64,000 nt of DNA from Saccharospirillum sp039982735 (GTDB lineage Bacteria; Pseudomonadota; Gammaproteobacteria; Pseudomonadales; Natronospirillaceae). This document shows, in pieces, positions 33,849 through 41,874 of the stretch. The translations under genes were made by a program, and so were the position numbers. The notes below the pieces were generated by a model. The model did not search any database, was not told where the DNA came from, and saw nothing but the letters and a program-made list of their open reading frames with translations. The stretch spans positions 62,001 to 126,000 of the forward strand of contig NZ_JBDWXV010000018.1 in assembly GCF_039982735.1 (NCBI RefSeq), given 5' to 3'. Every line of letters begins with the position of its first letter. The first letter of the stretch is position 1.

Positions 33849-34632
33849 CGGGCTCTGTCGTGGGCTCCGCGGTATCGAGTTCATAATCACCGGCTTCAAA
33901 TGCATCGAAGTAGGATTGATAACGTCCGGTGTCTCTGAACGCCTGCAACTGGGTGTTGAACTCACCAAGCAGAGCTTCACTGTCTGGCGCGGAGCGCGGC
34001 AGCAGCAAGTAACTTTTATTGACCAGCAAGGCCTTGGGGTGGTGGGTAATCTGCGCTGCTGCTTCGGGGCGCACGGTTTTTGAAATATTGAAGTAGCCGA
34101 CGTTGATCTCCTGCGGGTAGGCGTCAATGCGCCCAGCCAGCAGCATATTCACCGTTGATGCCTCGCTGGCAACCCATTCTATGTCCAGAACCCCAGCTTC
34201 CACCGCGGCATCGAAGGCTGGGCCATAGCTGTAACCCAACACGCCCGCGAGTTTGAGGCCCGACAAGTCAGAAAATTCCTGCCATTCGAACGCCCGGTCG
34301 GCCCGGTGAAAGAATACAAAGCGTTCGTCCAGAATAGGGGCGCTGTAAAGCATGTCGTCGTGGCGGTCGGGCGCATCCATCCATACCGCAGTTGCGTCGT
34401 ACTCGCCGGATACGGTGCCTACATACGCCCGGCGCCAGGGCACCAGTCGATACTCAACCTCAATGCCGGATTCGGCAAATACATCGCTGATCAGATGAGC
34501 AATAAAGCCGAAATGCTTTTGATCCGGTGTCAGAAACGGTGGCCAACCCCCTGTACTGATCACAACCTGAGCCTGTACCGGGCCGATGAGCAGAGACGCT
34601 GCCAGCAGGATGATTCTGAATTGGGAACGCAT
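33832..34632 (-). CDS. Orphan solute-binding protein, family 3
   Basis: This 266-residue protein has a signal peptide ending in VQAQVV and an SBP_bac_3-like domain: WPPFLTPDQKHFGFIAHLISDVF, VEYRLVPWRRAYVGTVSGEYDAT and a late GRIDAYPQEINVGYFNI. No permease or ATPase is linked. Proteins of this kind are often named for transporter substrate binding, but a signalling role is possible. The gene overlaps the TSUP permease gene tail to tail. Confidence 0.82.
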   Translation of the reverse strand: MRSQFRIILLAASLLIGPVQAQVVISTGGWPPFLTPDQKHFGFIAHLISDVFAESGIEVEYRLVPWRRAYVGTVSGEYDATAVWMDAPDRHDDMLYSAPILDERFVFFHRADRAFEWQEFSDLSGLKLAGVLGYSYGPAFDAAVEAGVLDIEWVASEASTVNMLLAGRIDAYPQEINVGYFNISKTVRPEAAAQITHHPKALLVNKSYLLLPRSAPDSEALLGEFNTQLQAFRDTGRYQSYFDAFEAGDYELDTAEPTTEPVSQPD

Positions 34633-35158
34633 TATTCATTCCAGTGTTCATCTTGTTGAAACAGTATAGCCAACTCCGTCTTGAATGGCCGAATTAATTG
34701 GGCGCTGACAGGTGCGCTTGCTCGGCGTTAAACGTTTTATGCCCCTTACTATTAGGGGCCTAATGGTTATTCCCCTCAAGAATAATACAACCGGAAATAC
34801 CGTGAAAATTGTGCGTCAACAAATGAGATTTCAAGCGTCTGTTTCGCGCCTGTTTTACCCCGTTTTCGAGTCAGTTTCGAACCTGGAAAATACGGTGTAA
34901 TTGATTGATATAGAAAGGAAAAACGGTGCTACATGGTCTGCTTTAATGAGGTTGGCCTAACACCGGTAAAACTATTGGGGTTAGCCGGGTTTCCCACCAG
35001 CCGGAAAAAAACCTTGCAAGGCTTCCGCTTATGAAACTAGGGTGGGTAAGAGCCTCGATGACAGGTCTGTGGGGATCAAAACATTTTACCGGCAGATCCA
35101 CGATGTTCAGTAATAACGGCTAGATTGATAGAGACAAACAAACAGAGGTAACTCGAAC
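34633..35158. other. 526-bp intergenic region upstream of the ectoine catabolic genes
   Basis: The sequence is AT-richer than its surroundings. It contains a hairpin GCCCCTTACTATTAGGGGC (34741-34759) and an unconvincing 62-codon frame at 34712-34900. It presumably carries the doe promoter; I see no sigma-54 or clear -35/-10 motif. Confidence 0.4.
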
Positions 35159-36346
35159 GTGTCAGCACGAACTTCATCGTCAAGCGATTCAAACTGGGCA
35201 CTGGCCATTGAAGATGCCATCGCGTTGCGTCGCGATTTGCATCGCCAGCCAGAGTTGAGTTGGTCTGAGCAACGCACGGCGGCAACGCTGCGTCAGAAGC
35301 TCACGGCGCTGGGTATCGACTGGCGGGTCTGTGCCGATACCGGCACGGTGGCGACACTGGCCCCCAGGGCCCCGGGCCGGCACATAGCGCTGCGCGCCGA
35401 TATCGATGCCTTGCCCATCGAAGAGAACAGCGGCGTTGCCTGGACATCCCACAACCAGGGTTGCATGCACGCTTGCGGTCATGATGGCCATGCAGCCACG
35501 CTGTTTGCCGCCACCCAATGGCTGAAGTCTCAGGAAGACGTTTTGCCCGGCCCGGTGACTTTGCTGTTTCAGCCGGCCGAAGAGGGCGGGCACGGCGCCA
35601 AACGAATGATCGAAGACGGTGCCCTGAACGGCGTTGATGCCGTGTTTGGCTGGCACAACTGGCCGGCGATTCCTTTTGGTCAGGCGGTCTGTCCGGATGG
35701 CGCTGTTATGGCGGGTAACGGCACCTTCAAGCTGGTGGTCAAAGGCCAGGGTGGCCATGCCAGCCAACCTGAATTGTGCCGGGATCCGGTTCTGGCCGGG
35801 TCAGCCATTGTTGTGGCCTTGCAGCAAGCTGTGAGCCGTCGGCTACCGGCGCAGAATGCGACCGTATTGAGCGTTACCTCTTTTGATGCACGCAGTGGCG
35901 TTACGGTGATTCCCGATCAGGCCGTGCTCGAAGGCAGTTTTCGCCTGGCCGACCCTGACATGCGCGAACCGCTGACGCAGATGATTGAGGAGATTGCCAC
36001 CGCCACAGCGCAAGCTTATGGCGTTACCTGTCAGGTAGAGGTATTTCCGCGATATTCGGCTACGGTTAACCATGCGGCTGAAGCGGCGGAATACCGGGCA
36101 GCACTGGCAGCACAGCTGGGCGAGGGCGCGTTGAGCGACACCACCCGGTTGCCGATTATGGCATCCGAAGACTTCAGCTATTACTTACAGGTTTGCCCGG
36201 GTGCCTTTGCGCTGGTCGGCTCCGGAGACGGTGAAACGGCACATGAAGTGCCCTGTCACAGTCCGAACTACGATTTTAACGATGCGCTTATTGACCCGGT
36301 GGCGCGCATTTATGCCCGTATTGCGGGCGTCCCGATTCCGGAATGA
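35159..36346 (+). CDS. doeB2: M20 family amidohydrolase, likely N-acetyl-diaminobutyrate deacetylase
   Basis: This 395-residue metallo-amidohydrolase of the M20D type has metal-binding motifs MHACGHDGHAATLFAATQWL (about 102-121) and FQPAEEGGHGAKRMIEDG (about 139-156), a dimerisation domain and the C-terminal motif MASEDFSYYLQVCPGAF. The other genes here encode ectoine hydrolase, diaminobutyrate transaminase and a semialdehyde dehydrogenase. The expected role is therefore removal of the acetyl group from N-alpha-acetyl-diaminobutyrate, replacing the AstE-like DoeB. The start is a GTG with AGAGGT upstream. The role is context-based. Confidence 0.78.
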   Translation: MSARTSSSSDSNWALAIEDAIALRRDLHRQPELSWSEQRTAATLRQKLTALGIDWRVCADTGTVATLAPRAPGRHIALRADIDALPIEENSGVAWTSHNQGCMHACGHDGHAATLFAATQWLKSQEDVLPGPVTLLFQPAEEGGHGAKRMIEDGALNGVDAVFGWHNWPAIPFGQAVCPDGAVMAGNGTFKLVVKGQGGHASQPELCRDPVLAGSAIVVALQQAVSRRLPAQNATVLSVTSFDARSGVTVIPDQAVLEGSFRLADPDMREPLTQMIEEIATATAQAYGVTCQVEVFPRYSATVNHAAEAAEYRAALAAQLGEGALSDTTRLPIMASEDFSYYLQVCPGAFALVGSGDGETAHEVPCHSPNYDFNDALIDPVARIYARIAGVPIPE

Positions 36347-36357
36347 CCGGATTATCT

Positions 36358-36381
36358 GGCCAGAAACAGAACTTTCTGGCC
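36358..36381 (+). other. Perfect hairpin between doeB2 and doeD
   Basis: GGCCAGAAA, a 6-base loop and TTTCTGGCC (9-bp stem) in the 155-bp gap. There is no T tract afterwards; it may be an RNA processing signal or an operator. Confidence 0.4.
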
Positions 36382-36501
36382 TGGCATCGTTCCAGGCGAC
36401 GGTGTCACTCAAACACCCGAAGTCGCGGTACCGTGAAGTAAAACCGAACAGACCGGGCTACTAAAAAATGATTGTCTCAACACACAACTGGAGGGGTTGA
36501 A

Positions 36502-37779
36502 ATGGACGTATTTGAAAAGTGGGAATCTGATATCCGTGGCTACTGCCGGTTGTATCCGACAGTGTTCAAGTCGGCGTCGAATGCACGCCAGGTCGATGAA
36601 GCGGGCAAATCCTATGTGGATTTTTTTGCCGGTGCCGGGGTTCTTAACTTCGGTCACAACAACGAACGCATGAAAAAGGCGCTGATCGAATTCATCCAGA
36701 ACGATGGCGTGGCGCACAGCCTCGATATGTACACCACGGTCAAGCGCGATTTCATTCAGTCGTTCGCCCAGACCATTCTTGAACCGCGTAAGATGAACTA
36801 CAAGATGCAGTTCATGGGCCCGACCGGCACCAATGCCGTTGAAGCGGCGATGAAGCTGGCGCGTAAGGTCACTGGCCGGCAAACCATTGTGGCCTACAGC
36901 CACGGTTTTCATGGGATGACACTGGGGGCACTGGCTGCCACCGCGAACAGCTATTTCCGTAACGCCGCCGGCGTGCCGCTGAACCATGTGCTGCGTCAGC
37001 CTTTTGGCTGCGAAACCCAATGCAAGGGCTGTACGCTGGGGTGTGGTGTTGATTCGGTCGATCGGCTGCGCGCGCTATACGCTGATCCGAGCAGTGGCCT
37101 GGAGCCACCCGCGGCCTTTCTGGTGGAAGCCATTCAAGCCGAAGGCGGGGTTCATGTCGCCTCTAAAGAGTGGTTGCAAGCGGTGCAAAAGCTGGCGCAT
37201 GACCTGGGGGCTTTGTTCATCATCGATGACATTCAGGCCGGGTGTGGCCGCACCGGCAAGTACTTCAGTTTCGACGATATGGGTCTGGATCCGGACATCG
37301 TCACGCTGGCCAAAGGCATCGGCGGCTTTGGTACACCGCTGGCGATGAACCTGGTGCATCCGGAGCACGACAAGCACTGGGGCCCGGGTGAACACACCGG
37401 TACCTTCCGCGGTCAGGGATTCTCGTTTGTGGCCGGCGTTCAGGCGCTGAGCTACTTCAAAGACGATGGCCTGATGACCGAAGTGGTCACCAAAGGCAAG
37501 GAAATGAAAGAACACCTCGATGGCATTTGCGCCGAGCACGGCAGCAAGGCCTTTCAGGTGCGTGGCAAAGGCATGATGCAAGCCATCGATCTGGGCGACG
37601 GTGCCCTGGCGAAAGACGTGGCACGGCGGTGTTTTGAAGCCGGCTTGCTGATCGGTGCCTGCGGTATCGGTGGGCGGGTGCTCAAACTGATTCCGCCACT
37701 GACGATTCCCAACGCGGACTTGCACGAAGGCCTGGCAACCTTGTCGAAAGCCATTGGAGACGCACTGGAGGCGGCATGA
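36502..37779 (+). CDS. doeD: Diaminobutyrate transaminase (class III aminotransferase), DoeD type
   Basis: This 425-residue PLP enzyme is close in type to EctB. Motifs are FFAGAGVLNFGHNN, FMGPTGTNAVEAAMKLAR, SHGFHGMTLGALAATAN, FIIDDIQAGCGRTGK and the PLP-lysine motif TLAKGIGGFGTPLAM. In ectoine breakdown DoeD converts L-2,4-diaminobutyrate to aspartate semialdehyde. The flanking doeA and aldehyde dehydrogenase genes distinguish it from the biosynthetic EctB, as no ectA or ectC is present. The start ATG at 36502 has GGAGGGG upstream; an ATG at 36472 is less likely. Its stop overlaps the doeA start (ATGA). Confidence 0.88.
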   Translation: MDVFEKWESDIRGYCRLYPTVFKSASNARQVDEAGKSYVDFFAGAGVLNFGHNNERMKKALIEFIQNDGVAHSLDMYTTVKRDFIQSFAQTILEPRKMNYKMQFMGPTGTNAVEAAMKLARKVTGRQTIVAYSHGFHGMTLGALAATANSYFRNAAGVPLNHVLRQPFGCETQCKGCTLGCGVDSVDRLRALYADPSSGLEPPAAFLVEAIQAEGGVHVASKEWLQAVQKLAHDLGALFIIDDIQAGCGRTGKYFSFDDMGLDPDIVTLAKGIGGFGTPLAMNLVHPEHDKHWGPGEHTGTFRGQGFSFVAGVQALSYFKDDGLMTEVVTKGKEMKEHLDGICAEHGSKAFQVRGKGMMQAIDLGDGALAKDVARRCFEAGLLIGACGIGGRVLKLIPPLTIPNADLHEGLATLSKAIGDALEAA

Positions 37780-39131
37780 AACAACGCGAGGACATGACGT
37801 TTCCATTCGATGAGTACGTGCGTCGACTGGACGGACTGCGCGAGCGTATGGCCAGCCGGTTGCTGGATGCGGTGGTAATCACCGACCCGGAAAACCTGAT
37901 GTATCTGACCGATTATCAGACCACCGGGTACTCTTTCTTTCAGGCACTTGTTGTACCGCTGGAGGACGAGCCGTTCATGATCACCCGGGCGCTGGAGGAG
38001 TCGAATGTTCATGCCCGAACCTGGGTGGAGCGTACCCGGCCCTATCCGGATACCGGTGATGCCATTCAGATGCTGGTTGAGGCGTTGCGCGAGTTTGGCC
38101 TGAACGGGAAGAGCATTGGCTACGAGCGTAACAGCTATTTTTTCCCGGCCTATCATCAGGACAGCATTCACACCACCTTTTTGGACGGTTCTCTGAACGA
38201 CTGTTTTGGCATTGTCGAGGAAGGGCGTATCTGCAAGTCACCGGCCGAGCTGGATGTGATGCGCAAGGCCGCCCGGGCCACCGAGGCCGGCATGAAAGCC
38301 GGTTTCGAGGCCACGGTGGCCGGTGCCACCGAAAACGACATCGGTGCGGCCATTTCGGCCGCCATGTTTCGTGCCGGTGGCGAGCCGCCGGCCGTGATGC
38401 CCTACGTCACCTCCGGCCCCCGGTCGATGATCGGCCATGCAACCTGGGAAGGCCGCACAGTGCAACCGGGTGAACATGTATTTCTGGAAGTGGGCGGCTG
38501 TTACCGGCGCTATCATACCGCCATGATGCGCACTATTGTGCTGGGCGATTTGTCAGCGTCGATGCACCACGCCCAGGAGCGCATGAAGCATGCGCTGCGT
38601 GAGGTGAAGAAACTGATTCGACCCGGGCTGACGGTTTCGGATGTGGATAACCTAGTGCGCAACATCATCACCGACAACGACGTCGGGGCGCGGCTGGTCA
38701 CTCGTTCCGGCTATTCGATCGGAATCGCCTTTCCGCCCAGCTGGGACGAGGGTTACATCATCAGTCTCAAGCAGGGTGACTCCCAGGTGCTGCGCGAGGG
38801 TATGACGTTTCACATCATTCCCTGGATGTGGGGCGTCGATGGCAACAAGACCGTTGGCATATCAGACACCATTTATGTGACGGATCGTGGTTGTCAGTCT
38901 TTCTTCGATCTGGATGAGGACTTCGTCGTCAAACCGGAATTTGCAGCGCGTGAACTCAGTGCGAATACACCAGCCCGGTTAACCGATGTGTCGGGCAAGC
39001 CACTCAGCGCAGAATCTCAATCCAAGGCTGATGAAAACACGGCCAAGAGAAAGGGAGCGTCTCGCGATCCGTCCAAAAAAGTCAGCAGCAAGAACAGCGA
39101 AAAAGTCAGCAGTGAAGTGGCTGGCTCCTAA
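37776..39131 (+). CDS. doeA: Ectoine hydrolase DoeA (M24 family)
   Basis: This 451-residue creatinase/prolidase-fold protein has an N-terminal domain (about 1-150; VVITDPENLMYLTDYQTTGY) and a pita-bread catalytic domain (about 155-390). The metal-ligand aspartates of M24 peptidases are replaced (FLEVGGCYRRYHTAMMRTI), as in metal-independent ectoine hydrolases. It opens the ectoine ring to N-acetyl-diaminobutyrate. The last 50-60 residues form a low-complexity Lys/Ser-rich tail (SKADENTAKRKGASRDPSKK) not expected in the family, whose members have about 400 residues. It is translationally coupled to doeD. Confidence 0.9.
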   Translation: MKQREDMTFPFDEYVRRLDGLRERMASRLLDAVVITDPENLMYLTDYQTTGYSFFQALVVPLEDEPFMITRALEESNVHARTWVERTRPYPDTGDAIQMLVEALREFGLNGKSIGYERNSYFFPAYHQDSIHTTFLDGSLNDCFGIVEEGRICKSPAELDVMRKAARATEAGMKAGFEATVAGATENDIGAAISAAMFRAGGEPPAVMPYVTSGPRSMIGHATWEGRTVQPGEHVFLEVGGCYRRYHTAMMRTIVLGDLSASMHHAQERMKHALREVKKLIRPGLTVSDVDNLVRNIITDNDVGARLVTRSGYSIGIAFPPSWDEGYIISLKQGDSQVLREGMTFHIIPWMWGVDGNKTVGISDTIYVTDRGCQSFFDLDEDFVVKPEFAARELSANTPARLTDVSGKPLSAESQSKADENTAKRKGASRDPSKKVSSKNSEKVSSEVAGS

Positions 39132-39161
39132 GCCATAGCGATAAACCGAGGAGAACGAGAC

Positions 39162-40535
39162 ATGTTGACCGCCACCGATCCGTCCACAGGCAAGCTTCTG
39201 CATGAAGTGCCTGCGGCCACCTCCGCACAGGTTGAGGATATCCTGTCGCGTGCCGAAACGGCTTTCAAAAGCTGGCGGACCCGCTCTTACAACGAGCGCG
39301 CCGAGGTATTGCTGAAGGTCGCCAAATTGATGCGCGACGATGTCGACCGTCTGGCCATTCTGATGACCGAAGAAATGGGCAAACCGATTAAGGAAGCACG
39401 TGCTGAAGTCATCAAATCGGCCTGGTGTGCCGAGCATTATGCGGAAAACGCTGAGGCCTATTTGCAGCCGCAGACTCTGGGTTCCGATGCAACGCTGAGT
39501 TACGTACAGCATTTGCCGCTGGGTGTCATTCTTGGCATCTTGCCCTGGAACGCGCCGTTCTGGCTGGCGTTCCGGTATGCCGCGCCGACGCTGATGGCGG
39601 GTAATACCTGCGTCATGAAACACGACCCGCACGTGCCTGCCTGTGCCCAGGCGATTGCCGATCTGTTTGTTCAGGTGGGTGCACCGGCCGATATTTTTCA
39701 AAACCTGCCGCTGGAAACGCCAGCCGTTGAGGCGGTGATACGCGACAAGCGCATTCAGGCGGTGTCGTTCACCGGTTCCGAAAAAGGCGGCGGTGCAGTG
39801 GCGTCCATTGCTGCCTCTGAAATCAAGCACTCAGTACTGGAGCTGGGTGGTTCTGATCCGTGCATCGTATTGGCGGACGCCAATCTCGATGAAGCAGCCG
39901 ATATCATCACGTTGTCGCGCATCATCAATGCCGGCCAGAGTTGCATCGCCGCCAAGCGCATCATTGTTGAAGCATCGGTCTATGACAGCCTGGTCGACAA
40001 AGTGCATGAACGGCTGGCCCGCCTGAAGATGGGCGACCCCCGGGACGAAACCACGGACATTGGACCGATCGCCCGGGCCGATCTGCGCGATAACCTGCAT
40101 CGCCAGGTAACGGTATCGATTGAAGCCGGAGCTCGCTGTTTGCTCGGCGGTGAAATGCCTTCGGGTGCCGGTTATTTTTATCCGGTTACTTTGCTGGCTG
40201 ATGTCACCGAGTCGATGGTGGCCAGTTGCGAGGAAACCTTTGGTCCGGTTGCCGTGATCATGAAAGCCGAGAGTGAAGATCACGCCATCGCCATTGCCAA
40301 TAACAGTGACTACGGTTTGGCGGCAGCAGTCTGGACCCGCGCTGATCGTGGCGAAGCCATTGCGCGCCAGCTTGAAGTCGGCCAGGTAGCGGTAAATGGC
40401 ATTGTTAAAACTGATCCGCGCCTGCCCAGTGGTGGCATCAAACGATCCGGCATGGGCCGGGAGCTGGGGCCACACGGCATTCGCGAATTCGTTAACGCCC
40501 AGCAAGTCTGGATTGGTCCCAAACAGGGCAGTTAA
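39162..40535 (+). CDS. doeC: NAD(P)-dependent semialdehyde dehydrogenase, DoeC type
   Basis: This 457-residue aldehyde dehydrogenase of the succinate-semialdehyde group contains GILPWNAPFWLAFRYAAPTL, the NAD-binding VSFTGSEKGGGAVASI, the glutamate motif LELGGSDPCIVL and the catalytic cysteine in NAGQSCIAAKRIIV. By position it should oxidise aspartate semialdehyde to aspartate, the last step of ectoine catabolism. General succinate-semialdehyde activity is possible. The start ATG has GAGGAGAACGAG upstream and lies 30 bp after doeA. Confidence 0.88.
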   Translation: MLTATDPSTGKLLHEVPAATSAQVEDILSRAETAFKSWRTRSYNERAEVLLKVAKLMRDDVDRLAILMTEEMGKPIKEARAEVIKSAWCAEHYAENAEAYLQPQTLGSDATLSYVQHLPLGVILGILPWNAPFWLAFRYAAPTLMAGNTCVMKHDPHVPACAQAIADLFVQVGAPADIFQNLPLETPAVEAVIRDKRIQAVSFTGSEKGGGAVASIAASEIKHSVLELGGSDPCIVLADANLDEAADIITLSRIINAGQSCIAAKRIIVEASVYDSLVDKVHERLARLKMGDPRDETTDIGPIARADLRDNLHRQVTVSIEAGARCLLGGEMPSGAGYFYPVTLLADVTESMVASCEETFGPVAVIMKAESEDHAIAIANNSDYGLAAAVWTRADRGEAIARQLEVGQVAVNGIVKTDPRLPSGGIKRSGMGRELGPHGIREFVNAQQVWIGPKQGS

Positions 40536-40546
40536 CACGCTCAAAA

Positions 40547-40576
40547 CGTGCCTCCGCCCGGAGGCACGGTGTTTTC
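40547..40576 (+). terminator. Terminator of the doe operon
   Basis: CGTGCCTCC, GCCC, GGAGGCACG followed by GTGTTTTC, just after doeC. Confidence 0.8.
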
Positions 40577-40627
40577 AGAAAACCGGTCTACACTCTGCTT
40601 ATTGCGTCACGGGGATAAGTGGGTCTG

Positions 40628-41872
40628 ATGCGTTCGGCCAGTCTGAAAGTGCGTTTCACATTACTGATCATCTCGTATCTGGTCAGCGTCTCGTTTGCTA
40701 CCAGGGCTGAAACGATTCTTCGTCTGGGTACAGACGTCATGCCACCTTATTTGTTTGAATCTCCCGATCAATCGTTGCAGGGGGATGCGAAGCATACCCT
40801 GGACTGTGTTTTTGAGCAGTTGCCCGATTATCAGTTTCACACGGCCATTGCGCCCTGGCCCAGAGTGGTTCGTCTGGCTCACCGGGGTGATATTGATGGC
40901 TGGTTTCTTTATGTGCAAAACGCAGGCAGCGATGATTTTGCGGTGCTGTCTGATCCGTTGCTGCTGGAATCCTGGTACTGGTACAGCCTGGATGATGTGT
41001 CGGATGCCACCCTGGAAGATCTCAGGGATGAAACCGTTCTGGTCATGAACGGTACCTATCAGGCCATCTGGCTGCAAAGCCAGGGGTTTAGCGAATTCTT
41101 CAGCGTTGGGTCAACCGATAGCCTGATTCGTGCCTTTCTGGCGGGCCGCGCGCGGCATTTACTGGTGAGTGAAACCGTTTTTAACGAGGCCGTGGCTCGT
41201 TTGAATGGGGAGCTATCGGCCATTAATCAGCGCTTTGTGGGGTTTATTCCGCTTGGTTTGTACATTACCGATGCGTTCTCCAGTGAACACCCCGGGTTTA
41301 TCAGTGAATTCAACGCAGCTGCTACCGGGTGCCGTATTGATCAGGTTGGGTTAACCGCTGAGAATGAGCAGTCGTTGGCCAATCTGGTCGCGCCTCTGTC
41401 GCGCTGGCTAGCGTCCGACTGGGTGCTTGAGCCGGTGTTGCTGGCCAATGCGCGCAACCGGCAATTATCCCCTGATGAAATCTACCGGATAGACCGGCAA
41501 TGGGTCGATGAAGTACGAACTGGCAATTTCGACCTGGTCGCCGAGGTGCTCAGCCGTGACCTGTCTACCCGTTTGGCGCTGATTCGTCGCCAGTCTCAAG
41601 GCGTGTTCAGTGAACTGTTCATCACCGATATTCACGGTGTCACCCTGGGCACCAGTACTATCACGTCGGACTGGTTTCAGGGCGATGAAGGGCCATTCGA
41701 TGCCATTGTTACCCGACGTGAACCGGTTCAGATAGACGCCATTGCCTACGATGAATCGACCCGCCAGTTTTTGTCCCAGATCGCTTTGCCGATTCGCGAT
41801 AGCAACGGCGACCTTATTGGCATGCTGGTGGCTGGAGTGAACGTTGAGAACGCCCTGAAAGGATTGCAATAA
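40628..41872 (+). CDS. Periplasmic solute-binding protein fused to a Cache-like domain
   Basis: This 414-residue secreted protein has a signal peptide (ending TRAETIL), an SBP_bac_3-like domain (about 25-235; LRLGTDVMPPYLFESPDQSL, IAPWPRVVRLAHRGDIDGWF), and a C-terminal region of about 150 residues resembling a single Cache (PDC) sensor, with LFITDIHGVTLGTSTITSDWF and QIALPIRDSNGDLIGMLVAGVN. There is no membrane anchor or output domain. The pairing of two ligand-binding folds in one free periplasmic protein is unusual. An in-frame GTG at 40619 is an alternative start. The gene ends 2 bp from the convergent nasA. Confidence 0.7.
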   Translation: MRSASLKVRFTLLIISYLVSVSFATRAETILRLGTDVMPPYLFESPDQSLQGDAKHTLDCVFEQLPDYQFHTAIAPWPRVVRLAHRGDIDGWFLYVQNAGSDDFAVLSDPLLLESWYWYSLDDVSDATLEDLRDETVLVMNGTYQAIWLQSQGFSEFFSVGSTDSLIRAFLAGRARHLLVSETVFNEAVARLNGELSAINQRFVGFIPLGLYITDAFSSEHPGFISEFNAAATGCRIDQVGLTAENEQSLANLVAPLSRWLASDWVLEPVLLANARNRQLSPDEIYRIDRQWVDEVRTGNFDLVAEVLSRDLSTRLALIRRQSQGVFSELFITDIHGVTLGTSTITSDWFQGDEGPFDAIVTRREPVQIDAIAYDESTRQFLSQIALPIRDSNGDLIGMLVAGVNVENALKGLQ

Positions 41873-41874
41873 TC

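Noticed and set aside
34712..34900. 62-codon rightward frame in the gap before the ectoine genes
   Set aside because: No convincing ribosome binding site or recognisable domain; it overlaps a hairpin and lies in AT-rich non-coding-looking sequence.
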